DNA from: Rhodocyclaceae bacterium
Lineage (GTDB): Bacteria; Pseudomonadota; Gammaproteobacteria; Burkholderiales; Rhodocyclaceae
DNA length: 64,000 nt
Direction of reading: 5' to 3'
Assembly (NCBI GenBank): GCA_016791145.1
Contig: JAEUNJ010000189.1
Span: 1-64,000, forward strand
Shown here: piece by piece, positions 53,609-62,171 of the stretch
Layout: every line of letters begins with the position of its first letter
Position numbering within the stretch: position 1 is the stretch's first letter
The notes under the pieces: generated by a model
The model's database searches: none
Told to the model about the DNA's origin: nothing
Seen by the model: the letters and a program-made list of their open reading frames with translations, nothing else
Translations under genes and position numbers: made by a program

Positions 53609-55600
53609 TCAGGCCCGGGAGCGGCCTCCCGGCGCCCGCGGATGGAAGGTGACCGGGGCCACCGCCTGGCCCGGCGGCGGGCCCTTCCGGATGCCCGGGC
53701 GTATGCGGCCCATGACGTGCATCTCGCATTTCCGGCAGTCGAACAGGAGGGTCAGCCGCTCTTTGCCGTTCACCAGGGTCATGGGCTCGGCGCGCACCTG
53801 GCCCTGGACGCCGGCCACCCCCTTGGCCTGCTTCGGACAGAGGCTGAACGAGTAACGCAGGCAATGCCGGGTGATCATGAGGGAGACCTCGCCCGGCTCC
53901 CGGTGGGCTTCGAAGGCATCGGCCACGAGGCGCACCCCATGCCGCGCGTAGAAATCCCTTGCCGCCCGGTTGTAGACGTTGGCGAGGTAACCCAGGGTCT
54001 CGTCCGGACAGGGAGCGGGTGGCGTCCTTTCCGGCCGGCGCCGGGGACGGGAATGCGCCGCCAGGCGGGCGGCCTCCAGCCTTTCGGTGGCATCGCGCCG
54101 CAGGCGGTTCAGGAGCGAGGCCGGGACGAAGCGCGGCGCCGTCCAATCCACGGTCATGGCTTCCAGGGCGAAGTCCGTGGCGCCGAAACGGTCCAGGTGC
54201 CCGCGCAGGGCTTCCGCGGCGTGCCCGGGGACGCGGGCGTCCTCGTGGGGACAGTCCGCCGCGGCCTCGGCCGCGATGCCATCGGCGTCGGTCAGGCGCA
54301 GCCGGTAGCCGGTCGGTGTCTCGGCGAATTCGCCGTGGATGGCGATCCGCCGTTCGGCGGAGCCGCGCAGCAGCGCCTGTTCCCAGGCGTGGTCGCGGTT
54401 GCGGTTCACCGGCAGCCCGGGCTTCAGTCCGGGCAGGGCGGACAGGGGCTCGTTGGGCCAGACGCGCCAGAGCGGATCCGCGGCGCCATCGGACGGCGGG
54501 AGCCGCTCGACCCGGTTGGCCTGGGCCCCCACCGTGCGCCGCTTGTGCAGCCAGTTGAGGCCGTCGCCGTTGCCCAGGTCCTCCCGGGTGGCGATCTCGA
54601 TCCAGTCCGGCCCGACCCGGGCTACCGTCCCCAGGGGCAGGCCCACGAAGGCCGGGGCGTCGAAGGCGCCGATGTCGGCCTGGCGGCCCCGGCTGAAGTA
54701 GTCGGTGGCGCCGCGGTGGAAGGTCTTGTCCGGGTCCGGGGTGAAGAACAGCGTCGTGCGTCCGCTCGAGGCCCGCTGCAGATCAGGGCGGCCCTCCAGG
54801 AGGGCGTCGATGAGCCGGCGGTAGTGGCCGGTGATGTTCTTGACGTACGCCGCCTCCTTGTAGCGGCCCTCGATCTTGAAGCTCGCGACGCCGGCGTCCA
54901 CCAGGGCCGCCAGGTGGGCGCTCTGGTTGTTGTCCTTCAGGGAGAGCAGGTGCTTTTCGAAGGCGACGACGCGGCCCCGGTCGTCCTCCAGCGTGTAGGG
55001 GAGGCGGCAGGCCTGGGAGCAGTCACCCCGGTTGGCGCTGCGCCCCGTCTGGGCGTGGCTGATGTAGCACTGGCCGGAATAGGCCACGCAGAGGGCGCCA
55101 TGCACGAAATGCTCGATGACCACGTCCTCCGGCACCGCCGCGCGCACCCGGGCGATCTCCTCGAGGGTCAGTTCCCGGGCCAGCACCAGTTGGGAGAAGC
55201 CGGCATCGGCGAGGAAGCGGGCCTTCTCCGGCGTGCGGATGTCGCACTGGGTGGAGGCGTGCAGGTCGATGGGCGGCAGGTCCAGGTCGAGCAGCCCCAT
55301 GTCCTGCACGATCAGGGCGTCCACGCCGGCGTCCCAGCATTGCCGCACGAGGGCGTGGGCCGGCTCCAGTTCGTCGTCGTGCAGGATGGTGTTCAGCGTG
55401 ACGTAGATGCGGACGTGGAAGCGGTGGGCGAACTCCACGAGGCGGGCGATGTCGCCGATGTCGTTGCCGGCAGCGTGGCGGGCGCCGAAGGCCGGACCGC
55501 CGATATAGACGGCATCCGCTCCGTGCAGGACGGCCTCGCGGCCGATGGCGGCGGTCTTCGCCGGCGCCAGCAGTTCCAGGGGTTTCGTACGGGAATTCAT
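53609..55600 (-). CDS. rlhA: U32-family 23S rRNA hydroxylation protein (RlhA-like)
   Basis: 663 residues, the length of RlhA (YdcP) rather than the shorter TrhP. N-terminal LELLAPAKTAAIGREAVLHGADAVYIGG, EHFVHGALCVAYSGQCYIS and RSANRGDCSQACRLPY are U32 signatures with the cluster-type cysteines; CPKQAKG and CRKCEMHVMGR near the C-terminus complete the set. It is linked to C2501 hydroxylation in 23S rRNA. The Met at 55600 is chosen; the frame extends upstream to 55672 without family similarity. Confidence 0.88.
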   Translation of the reverse strand: MNSRTKPLELLAPAKTAAIGREAVLHGADAVYIGGPAFGARHAAGNDIGDIARLVEFAHRFHVRIYVTLNTILHDDELEPAHALVRQCWDAGVDALIVQDMGLLDLDLPPIDLHASTQCDIRTPEKARFLADAGFSQLVLARELTLEEIARVRAAVPEDVVIEHFVHGALCVAYSGQCYISHAQTGRSANRGDCSQACRLPYTLEDDRGRVVAFEKHLLSLKDNNQSAHLAALVDAGVASFKIEGRYKEAAYVKNITGHYRRLIDALLEGRPDLQRASSGRTTLFFTPDPDKTFHRGATDYFSRGRQADIGAFDAPAFVGLPLGTVARVGPDWIEIATREDLGNGDGLNWLHKRRTVGAQANRVERLPPSDGAADPLWRVWPNEPLSALPGLKPGLPVNRNRDHAWEQALLRGSAERRIAIHGEFAETPTGYRLRLTDADGIAAEAAADCPHEDARVPGHAAEALRGHLDRFGATDFALEAMTVDWTAPRFVPASLLNRLRRDATERLEAARLAAHSRPRRRPERTPPAPCPDETLGYLANVYNRAARDFYARHGVRLVADAFEAHREPGEVSLMITRHCLRYSFSLCPKQAKGVAGVQGQVRAEPMTLVNGKERLTLLFDCRKCEMHVMGRIRPGIRKGPPPGQAVAPVTFHPRAPGGRSRA

Positions 55601-55884
55601 CGTTGCGGTGGCCGGGAGGGCTGAACAGGCGTTGGCAGCGCGGGCTGCGGAAAAAAAACCGGCCGGGACCATGGATGCCCGGAAAGCGCGGGACGCTCCC
55701 CGGGGACGGTGGAAGCCCGGTGCGGCTTCGCCTTGCCCGGCGCGCCGGCGGGTCGGTGCCGAAGGTTTCAGGATAAACCGAAACGGGCGCTGCCAAGGCG
55801 CCGGGGCGCGGCCCCGGGCCGACGATCGGAGTGCCGGCGGCCGCGCTATGCTGCGCGGTGTCTGCCGCTTCCCAACGTGCCTCC

Positions 55885-56433
55885 ATGCCCGATCCCGATC
55901 TTTCCGCCGTCGCCCGCTGGCCCCAGGTGCCGGCCTGCTACGGCTGGCTGTCCCTCGACCGGCGGGGGCGCTGGCGGCTGCAGGGGGAGCCGGTCACCCA
56001 CGCCGGTTTGATCGCCTTCATGAACCGCCAGTACGGTACGGACGGCCAGGGGCGATGGTTCCTCCAGAACGGTCCGCAGCGGGTCTTCGCGGCGCTGGCC
56101 TACACGCCGTGGGTGTTCCGCCTGGAGGGGGACGGTGGCTTGACGGCCCAAACGGGCGAGGCGGCCGGCCCGGTCTCCGGGGTATGGCTGGACGAAGAGG
56201 GCAACGTGCTGCTGCTGGCCGCCCAGGGCATCGGCCTGCTGGACGACCGGGACCTGGCCCGTTTCGTCGGCGAATGCCGGCACGCCGACGGCAGCTCGGC
56301 CGACGAGGAATCGCTGCTGGCGGTCCTGGCCGGCGGTCCGCCCGTGACCTGGCGGGGGACGCGGGTGGCGGGCATCCGGCGCGAGGACGTCGCCGGCCGC
56401 TTCGGATTCGTCGCCGAGCCGACGCCGGACTGA
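55885..56433 (+). CDS. Conserved-type hypothetical protein (DUF2946-like size, unassigned)
   Basis: 182 residues. It is Trp-rich and beta-rich (CYGWLSLDRRGRWRLQGE; LIAFMNRQYGTDGQGRWFLQNGPQRVFAAL; YTPWVFRL; GVWLDEEGNVLLLAAQGIGLLDDRDL). This looks like a family common in betaproteobacteria whose function I do not know; the family number could not be confirmed. The Met at 55885 starts the conserved-looking part. It stands alone. The 284 bp upstream (55601-55884) hold several GC hairpins and no gene. Confidence 0.75.
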   Translation: MPDPDLSAVARWPQVPACYGWLSLDRRGRWRLQGEPVTHAGLIAFMNRQYGTDGQGRWFLQNGPQRVFAALAYTPWVFRLEGDGGLTAQTGEAAGPVSGVWLDEEGNVLLLAAQGIGLLDDRDLARFVGECRHADGSSADEESLLAVLAGGPPVTWRGTRVAGIRREDVAGRFGFVAEPTPD

Positions 56434-56469
56434 CCGCCCCGCGATCCGGCTTGCGGCGTTTCGGCCGGA

Positions 56470-56823
56470 TCAGCCGTGACGGTGGAGTTGGCCCGTCTCG
56501 CCGCTGCCCGCATTGATCAGGATCTCGCTGACCAGGGTCACCGGGCGGATGTCCGTGTAGTTCGGGATGTCGCCGAGGATTTCCCTGGCGTGGGGTCCGA
56601 AGGCCCCCTGAAAGGCCTCCACGGAAGCGAAGTACAGGTGCCCGCAGGCCACGTAGGCGGGGGGCGACCCGGGGGCTCCCCCGGCCAGGCCCTGGTCCAC
56701 CGCGAGTCCCTGGAGGGCCGGCCCGAGCCGGTCGCGGACCAGCGGCATATGCCGGTTGCAGTAATAATCCATGTCGAACCGACAGCCGTCGGAATTGGGG
56801 TAGAGGATGCTCACCTTGATCAT
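56470..56823 (-). CDS. EthD-domain protein
   Basis: 117 residues with the EthD pattern: MIKVSILYPNSDGCRFDMDYYCNRHMPLVRDRLGP, then YVACGHLYFASVEAFQGAFG and PNYTDIRPV. EthD-type proteins are small dimeric alpha-beta barrels found with degradative pathways and of unsettled biochemical role. It is monocistronic, convergent with the preceding gene. Confidence 0.9.
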   Translation of the reverse strand: MIKVSILYPNSDGCRFDMDYYCNRHMPLVRDRLGPALQGLAVDQGLAGGAPGSPPAYVACGHLYFASVEAFQGAFGPHAREILGDIPNYTDIRPVTLVSEILINAGSGETGQLHRHG

Positions 56824-56923
56824 GTCGTTCTCCTGTCCTGGGGGATGCGGCGGGGCGGCCGAAATGGGTTCCGGACGGTGCCGCGGGTTTGCAAGTCTAA
56901 CGAGGGCCGCCGGGCTTCTCCGC

Positions 56924-57481
56924 TCAGGGGGCCGCCAGCGCCTTTTCCACGGCCGCCACGAGGTCGCGGTGGTCGGGTTTCGTCTGGCTGTCGAAGGACC
57001 GGACGGCCTCCCCGCGCCGGTCGATCAGGTATTTGTGGAAGTTCCAGCGCGGTGCGGCGCCGGTACGGGCCACCAGGGCCCGGAAGAAGGGGTGGGTCCG
57101 CGGCGGGGCGATGTCCGTCTTGCCCATCATCGGAAAGCGTATGCCGTAAGTGAGCCGGCAGAAGTCCGCGATCTCGGCCTCGGAGCCGGGCTCCTGGTTG
57201 CCGAAATCGTTGGAGGGAAAGCCGACCACCACCAGTCCGCGCGGGCCGTACTTCTCGTGCAGGGCTTCCAGGCCCTCGTACTGCGGCGTGTTCCCGCAAA
57301 AACTGGCCGTATTGACCACGAGCAGGACCTTGCCGCGGAACTGGCAAAGGGACTGGGGCGCCCCGTCCTGGAGGCGCGGAAAGCGATGGTCGAGCAAGGG
57401 AGGGCATGCCGCGGCCGCGACGGCCGGGGTGGTCGCCGCCAGGGCGGCGACCAGGACCACAAGGGCGTGGAGATGTCGCAT
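56924..57481 (-). CDS. Exported glutathione peroxidase-like thiol peroxidase
   Basis: 185 residues. A signal peptide (MRHLHALVVLVAALAATTPAVAAA) precedes a glutathione-peroxidase fold: active-site Cys in NTASFCGNTPQYEGL, Gln in GFPSNDFGNQEPG, Trp in RWNFHKYLI. It is a Cys form, not selenocysteine, and probably reduces peroxides in the periplasm with thioredoxin-type partners. The Met at 57481 gives the signal peptide; the frame is open upstream to 57649. An AT-rich palindrome lies 29 bp before the start. Confidence 0.9.
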   Translation of the reverse strand: MRHLHALVVLVAALAATTPAVAAAACPPLLDHRFPRLQDGAPQSLCQFRGKVLLVVNTASFCGNTPQYEGLEALHEKYGPRGLVVVGFPSNDFGNQEPGSEAEIADFCRLTYGIRFPMMGKTDIAPPRTHPFFRALVARTGAAPRWNFHKYLIDRRGEAVRSFDSQTKPDHRDLVAAVEKALAAP

Positions 57482-57509
57482 GGGCGGGGTGGGATCCTTT
57501 CGTGCCGCC

Positions 57510-57538
57510 TTGATAAATTTGTTGATCAAATTTGTCAA
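57510..57538. promoter_or_regulatory. AT-rich palindromic operator candidate
   Basis: TTGATAAATTTG and CAAATTTGTCAA form 12-bp arms (11 matches) around a 5-nt spacer. The sequence is strikingly AT-rich in a GC-rich genome. It lies between the divergent peroxidase gene (29 bp away) and the gene at 57667, and could bind a dimeric regulator controlling one or both. Confidence 0.55.
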
Positions 57539-57666
57539 CCAATTTCCGCTCCCGGCCCGCCGGCATGGACCGCGCAGGACGTGCGGCGACCTTGTCAACC
57601 CGCGCCGTCGTCCCTCGTTATTGGGCTCATCGGCGGTCATCCACCGCACCCACGACGGAGAGAAAG

Positions 57667-57951
57667 ATGGGCAGCCTCAGCACCGAATCCTTCGAAGAAT
57701 TCCTCGAGTCCCTGAAGCAGGCCGGGGTCGCGATCCGCAACGAGAAGGAACTGCGCGAACGCCTGGCCGAATCCCAGCGCTGGCGCTTCGCCTTCGCCAC
57801 CCTCGCTTCCCACGGCCACCGGCTCGGCATCCGTTTCGAAGGCTGCGGCGACGGTGCCAACCAGGCCGAACTCCATCGGGCTTTCAGCCAGTTCCAGTTC
57901 CCGGAAAGCTTCGAGGCCGCCTTCTCGGCCAGCCTGAAGTCCACCCACTGA
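57667..57951 (+). CDS. Small hypothetical protein
   Basis: 94 residues, soluble: MGSLSTESFEEFLESLKQAG, then RNEKELRERLAESQRWRFAFATLASHGHRLGIRFEGCGDG, and ends FSASLKSTH. I do not recognise it. An RBS-like GAGAAAG precedes the ATG at 57667. It is divergent from the peroxidase gene and followed by a clear terminator, so it is a single-gene unit. The C-terminal half is Phe-rich with amphipathic helices. Confidence 0.65.
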   Translation: MGSLSTESFEEFLESLKQAGVAIRNEKELRERLAESQRWRFAFATLASHGHRLGIRFEGCGDGANQAELHRAFSQFQFPESFEAAFSASLKSTH

Positions 57952-57985
57952 GCGGCGGCGCCTGCCGGCGCCTCCCTCCGCAAAG

Positions 57986-58017
57986 AGGCAGTTCCCCGTC
58001 CGGGGCCTGCCTTTTTT
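57986..58017 (+). terminator. Rho-independent terminator
   Basis: A stem AGGCAG/CTGCCT continues into CCCC/GGGG and is followed by T6 (58012-58017). It ends the 57667-57951 transcript. Confidence 0.85.
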
Positions 58018-58050
58018 GTTGCCCCCCGCCAACGGGGCGGGCTTCCCGGG

Positions 58051-59091
58051 TCACGCGGCGGGCCGAGCCTTGGGCGTTGGCTCGGGGGCGAATCCGCGCG
58101 CGGTGACGGCCTCGAGCGCCGAGCCGGCCAGCAGGCTGATGAGCCATGCGGCGAACATTCCGCCCAAGGCGGCATCCGGATCGTCGGGGAACAGCCGGCC
58201 CACCAGGGCCCCCACCGCGAGGACCACCGGATAATGGACCAGGAAGACGGCGTAGGAGATGTCTCCCAGCCGGGCCACGGCGGGCGACCGGGTCCAGCCC
58301 GCGCCGCGGCCGCCGGTGACGGCGAGGACGAGGGCCACCACGGCGGCGACCAGGATGCGCGATCGCCAATCCACCAGCAGGGCCGCTCCGGCCAGCAGGG
58401 CGAGGGCCGTGAGGGCGGGGCCCTTCCGCTCCATGCGGGAAATCCTTTCCGCGAGGACCCCCAGGCCATAGGCGGCAAAGAAATAGGGCGCCCAGACGTC
58501 CTGGTCCGGGTCCAGGTTGAGCCAGAACAGGGACAGGGCCGTGACCGCAAGGCAGATCAGGGTGAAGCGCCGGGACGCTTCCGGGCCCCGAGTGCCTTGC
58601 GATGAGAGCCAGTGGAGCCCCGCCAGCAGCGCGAAGAGCTGGAAATCGATGGCGACATACCAGGCGCCGGCGGTGAAGGCGTCCACGCCGAGCAGGTCCT
58701 GCAGCATCAGGGCGTGGGCCAGGATCTGGCCAATCCCCGGGGCGGCCGGGTTGTCCGGGTGGGGCGTCAGGGCCCGTGCCGCGAAGGCGGCGGCCAGGGC
58801 CAGGGCGAGGGCCGGCAGGTAGGGCAGCGCTAGCCGCAGGTAACGGCGGCCGATCATGCGGGCCGGCATCACGGGCGCGCCCGGGCGAAGCAGGGTGCGG
58901 GACGCCAGGAAGCCGCCCATCGCCAGGAAGGCCGGCACGGCCAGCGGACCGAATTCCGTCAGGACCGCCACCAGTTGCGGGAACTCCGGCGCCACGGCGT
59001 CGGACATGGGGCCGTATTTCGCGAAGTGGTGCCAGAGGATGACCTGGCAGGCCAGGGCCTTCAGGAGGTCGATGAGGCTGAGGCGAGACAC
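58051..59091 (-). CDS. Acyltransferase 3 family membrane protein
   Basis: 346 residues with about ten membrane helices. The N-terminal helix SLIDLLKALACQVILWHHFAKYGP carries the conserved His of acyltransferase-3 (OafA/NodX) proteins. Such enzymes O-acylate surface sugars or glycans. The start is GTG at 59091 with a GGGAG ribosome site five bases upstream; the longer open frame overlaps the divergent gene and is rejected. Substrate is unknown. Confidence 0.88.
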   Translation of the reverse strand: MSRLSLIDLLKALACQVILWHHFAKYGPMSDAVAPEFPQLVAVLTEFGPLAVPAFLAMGGFLASRTLLRPGAPVMPARMIGRRYLRLALPYLPALALALAAAFAARALTPHPDNPAAPGIGQILAHALMLQDLLGVDAFTAGAWYVAIDFQLFALLAGLHWLSSQGTRGPEASRRFTLICLAVTALSLFWLNLDPDQDVWAPYFFAAYGLGVLAERISRMERKGPALTALALLAGAALLVDWRSRILVAAVVALVLAVTGGRGAGWTRSPAVARLGDISYAVFLVHYPVVLAVGALVGRLFPDDPDAALGGMFAAWLISLLAGSALEAVTARGFAPEPTPKARPAA

Positions 59092-59251
59092 TGGGGCTCC
59101 CTGGAATGGTTCGGAGGGCGAATTGACGACGTCGGTGCCGGAATCCGACCCATAATTGTAAGACCATTCCCCTGTTTGTGTTGCATTGCAGCAATATCCT
59201 GCGGCATCCAATGGGGAGAAACATGGACAAACGGGAGAGGGGCGCTCGGAA

Positions 59252-60373
59252 ATGACGGTGGAGCGGCAGCGCAGTCTGGGCGGGATCGGTGTCCGTTGCC
59301 GCAGTGGCGCGACGCGGGCGGAACTCCTCGAGTGGTTGGCCGGTTTCCGGCTGGCGGACGGCGTCGGGGTCCGTTCCGATTCCGATGGCTCCGTCCTGGC
59401 GCTGGAACTCCGTCCCGACCTCGCCGACGCCTGGACCCCGGGGTGGGACACCCTGTCATTGCGCGATGCCTTGGGGGCCGCGGTGCCGGGCGGGTCCGAC
59501 GACCTGTCGCGGGAAATCCTCGTGGCCATGCTGGCCAGTCCGGTACGTTTCGCGTTCCCCAGCCTGGAGGAACTGGCCGCCGCGGTCCGCGTCCGCCGCA
59601 ACATCGTGGAGGCCGCCCGGCGGACGGCCCTCGACTTCGCCACCGGCAGCGCCGAACGACCAGCCGATTGCTGGACCTATGCCGAGGAAACGGGTTTCAC
59701 GGTGCGGCCCGGGTTCCCCCTGGTCGAGGCCCTGCGCAAGGCGACCCAACCCACCGACGAGGGGCCGCGCTATTCGTTCTCCTGCTACCGGGCCACGGAA
59801 TACGTGATCCTGCTCGCGCTCGCCGAGGAACTGCAGCAGGGGAACCCCGACCTCCTCGCCAGCCTTCAGCGCCAGTGGGAGACCCGGGCCATCGCATCGG
59901 CCCGGTTCCACGACGTGTTCCTGCGCGAATACGGTTCCCTCGAGGCACCCCTGCCGCCCCGCTATTACGTGCCGGGCGACCGGCTCTGGTTCCGCAATCC
60001 GGACGAGCATTCCGCGGATGTGACGGGCTTCGAGGGTTCCTGGGTGTTTTACCTGGGGGGCGGCCTGTTCTCCAATTTCTGGTGCCGGAAGCGGCCCTGG
60101 ACCCTGGAGGAGAAATGCCTCGAGCTCTTCCACTGGCGCCACGGCACCTACCGGGACGTGGATGGCGAACTGCGGATGGACGAACGCGTCGTCGAGGAGC
60201 GCGTCAGGCAGTCGCGACGGCAACCGGACGAGGTGGCCGCCATCCTGGAAGCGATGATGCGGATGCGGGAGCCCCGCGGCCATTACGGGCGGGGCGGCTG
60301 CATCGATGCCAGCCGCGAGTATCCCAGGTGGGTCTGCCCCGGCACGTCGGACCTGGCGCTGCCGATGCAGTGA
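59252..60373 (+). CDS. Transglutaminase (Tgl)-like protein, tentative
   Basis: 373 residues, cytosolic. The central part resembles Bacillus-type protein-glutamine gamma-glutamyltransferase: RPGFPLVEALRKA, FSCYRATEYVILLALAEEL (candidate Cys), YYVPGDRLWFRNPDEHSADVTGFEGSWVFYLGGGLF. The long N-terminal part (1-140) and the C-terminal RGGCIDASREYPRWVCPG are not in the short Bacillus enzyme. Crosslinking or other acyl-transfer activity is inference. Met 59252 is chosen (an upstream start at 59186 is also open). It is divergent from the acyltransferase gene by 160 bp. Confidence 0.55.
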   Translation: MTVERQRSLGGIGVRCRSGATRAELLEWLAGFRLADGVGVRSDSDGSVLALELRPDLADAWTPGWDTLSLRDALGAAVPGGSDDLSREILVAMLASPVRFAFPSLEELAAAVRVRRNIVEAARRTALDFATGSAERPADCWTYAEETGFTVRPGFPLVEALRKATQPTDEGPRYSFSCYRATEYVILLALAEELQQGNPDLLASLQRQWETRAIASARFHDVFLREYGSLEAPLPPRYYVPGDRLWFRNPDEHSADVTGFEGSWVFYLGGGLFSNFWCRKRPWTLEEKCLELFHWRHGTYRDVDGELRMDERVVEERVRQSRRQPDEVAAILEAMMRMREPRGHYGRGGCIDASREYPRWVCPGTSDLALPMQ

Positions 60374-60476
60374 GCGCCTTGCCTCGGGGGTGGCGGGGCC
60401 GCGCCGCTCCCGGCTAGCCTTGCGCCTCGGTCCCGGCGGTCGTGCCGGACGTGCCGGATGCGGGCTTCGGATCCGC

Positions 60477-62171
60477 CTACGCCGCCGGCTCCCAGTGCTC
60501 CAGCATCAGTTGCAGGGTCTCCGTGCCGTTCCAGGCGTTCACGTCGAGGCGGTATGCCGAGAAGATTCTTGCCGGCACCGCCTCGCAGTGGTTGAAGCGT
60601 ATCGCCTCCAGGCGCGCGCCGTCCCGGCGCAGCAGCAGCTTGAGGTGCCGGTCCTTGAGCACCCGTTGCTGGAGGACCTCGAACTCGTCGGCGAACAGGG
60701 GTGCCGGGAAGGCCTGGCCCCAAACCTCGGATTGCAGCCGCCGGGCGTGGGGAATGGTCCGGTAGGCGCTTTCCAGGGATCCGTCCGTCTCCAGGCGCCG
60801 GTCCAGGTCGGCGGGCGCCAGCAGCTCCCGCGCCACGGTCTCCAGGGCCGTTTCGAATTCGCCCAGATCCGCCTCCCGAAGGGTCACGCCGGCGGCGGCC
60901 GCGTGGCCGCCGAAGCGCTTCAAGAGCGCCGGGTGGCGCTTGGCCACCAGGTCCAGGGCGTCGCGCAGGTGCAGCCCGGGGATCGAGCGGCCGGAACCCT
61001 TCAACTCGCCCTGCGCGCCGCGGGCGAAGGCGAAGGTGGGGCGGTGGTGGCGCTCCTTGACCCGCCCGGCGAGGATGCCCACGACGCCCTGGTGCCAGCT
61101 CCCGTCGAACAGGCAAAGGCTCGCCCGGTTGCCCGGGTCCAGGTCATCGAGCAGGATGGCGGCATCGTCCTGCATGTCCGCCTCGATGGCCCGGCGTTCC
61201 CGGTTCAGGCGGTCCAGGTCCTGGGCGATGTTGAGGGCCCGGGTCCGGTCGTCGGTGATGAGGGCCTCGATGCCCAGGGCCATGTCGGCCAGGCGGCCGG
61301 CCGCGTTGAGCCTCGGTCCGAGGGCGAATCCGAGGTCGAAGCCGCCGGCCCGGGCCGGGTCGCGGCCTGCCGCCTGGAACAGGGCCCGGACGCCGGCCTG
61401 CATGCGACCCTCGCGCATCCGCGCCAGGCCCTGGGCCACCAGGATCCGGTTGTTCCGGTCCAGCGGCACCACGTCGGCCACCGTGCCGAGGGCCACCAGG
61501 TCCAGCAGCGCGCCCAGGTTCGGCTCGGCCTGGACGGCGAAGGCGCCCCGGCGGCGGAGCTCGGCGCGCAGGGCCAGCATGACGTAGAACATGACGCCCA
61601 CGCCCGCGAGGGCCTTGCTTGGAAAGGTGCAGCCCGGCTGGTTCGGATTGACGATCACTTCCGCCGCGGGCAGTTCCGGGCCCGGCAGGTGGTGGTCGGT
61701 GATCAGCGTGGCAATGCCGCGCCGGCGCGCCTCGGCGACGCCGTCGACGCTGGCGATGCCGTTGTCCACCGTGATCAGCAGGTCCGGCCGCCTCGGGGCG
61801 GCCAGGCCCACCACCTCGGGGGACAGCCCGTAGCCGGTCTCGAAGCGGTTGGGTACCAGGTAATCCACCTGGGCCCCCAGGGCCCGCAGCGCGCGAATGC
61901 CGACGGCGCAGGCGGTGGCGCCGTCGCAATCGTAGTCGGCCACGATCAGCAGGCGTCGACCCGCCGCAATGGCATCCGCCAGCAACGCGGCGGCCGCCTC
62001 GGCGCCCAGGAGGCGATCCGGCGGGAGCAGGGCGGCGAGCCGGGTGTCCAGTTCCACGGGCTCGCGGACACCCCGCGCCGCGTAAAGGCGGGCGAGCAGC
62101 GGATCGACGCCGGCCTGTTCCAGGGCCCAGGCGGCGCGAACGGGCACTGGCCGCTGGACGATTCGGGTCAC
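60477..62171 (-). CDS. recJ: Single-stranded-DNA-specific 5'-3' exonuclease RecJ
   Basis: 564 residues, normal RecJ size. DHH-family motifs: IVADYDCDGATA, NRFETGYGLSPEV, LITVDNG, LITDHHLPGPE, and the DHHA1 part with SGRSIPGLHLRDAL and KRFGGHAAAAGVTL. It degrades single-stranded DNA in recombination and mismatch repair. The GTG start at 62171 overlaps the stop of the upstream gene (GTGA); the longer open frame runs through that gene and is rejected. Confidence 0.94.
   Translation of the reverse strand: MTRIVQRPVPVRAAWALEQAGVDPLLARLYAARGVREPVELDTRLAALLPPDRLLGAEAAAALLADAIAAGRRLLIVADYDCDGATACAVGIRALRALGAQVDYLVPNRFETGYGLSPEVVGLAAPRRPDLLITVDNGIASVDGVAEARRRGIATLITDHHLPGPELPAAEVIVNPNQPGCTFPSKALAGVGVMFYVMLALRAELRRRGAFAVQAEPNLGALLDLVALGTVADVVPLDRNNRILVAQGLARMREGRMQAGVRALFQAAGRDPARAGGFDLGFALGPRLNAAGRLADMALGIEALITDDRTRALNIAQDLDRLNRERRAIEADMQDDAAILLDDLDPGNRASLCLFDGSWHQGVVGILAGRVKERHHRPTFAFARGAQGELKGSGRSIPGLHLRDALDLVAKRHPALLKRFGGHAAAAGVTLREADLGEFETALETVARELLAPADLDRRLETDGSLESAYRTIPHARRLQSEVWGQAFPAPLFADEFEVLQQRVLKDRHLKLLLRRDGARLEAIRFNHCEAVPARIFSAYRLDVNAWNGTETLQLMLEHWEPAA

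Noticed and set aside
55601-55884. Possible cobalamin riboswitch or other leader RNA in the gap before the 182-residue gene
   Set aside because: No B12-box or other conserved riboswitch core could be matched on either strand; only GC hairpins are seen.
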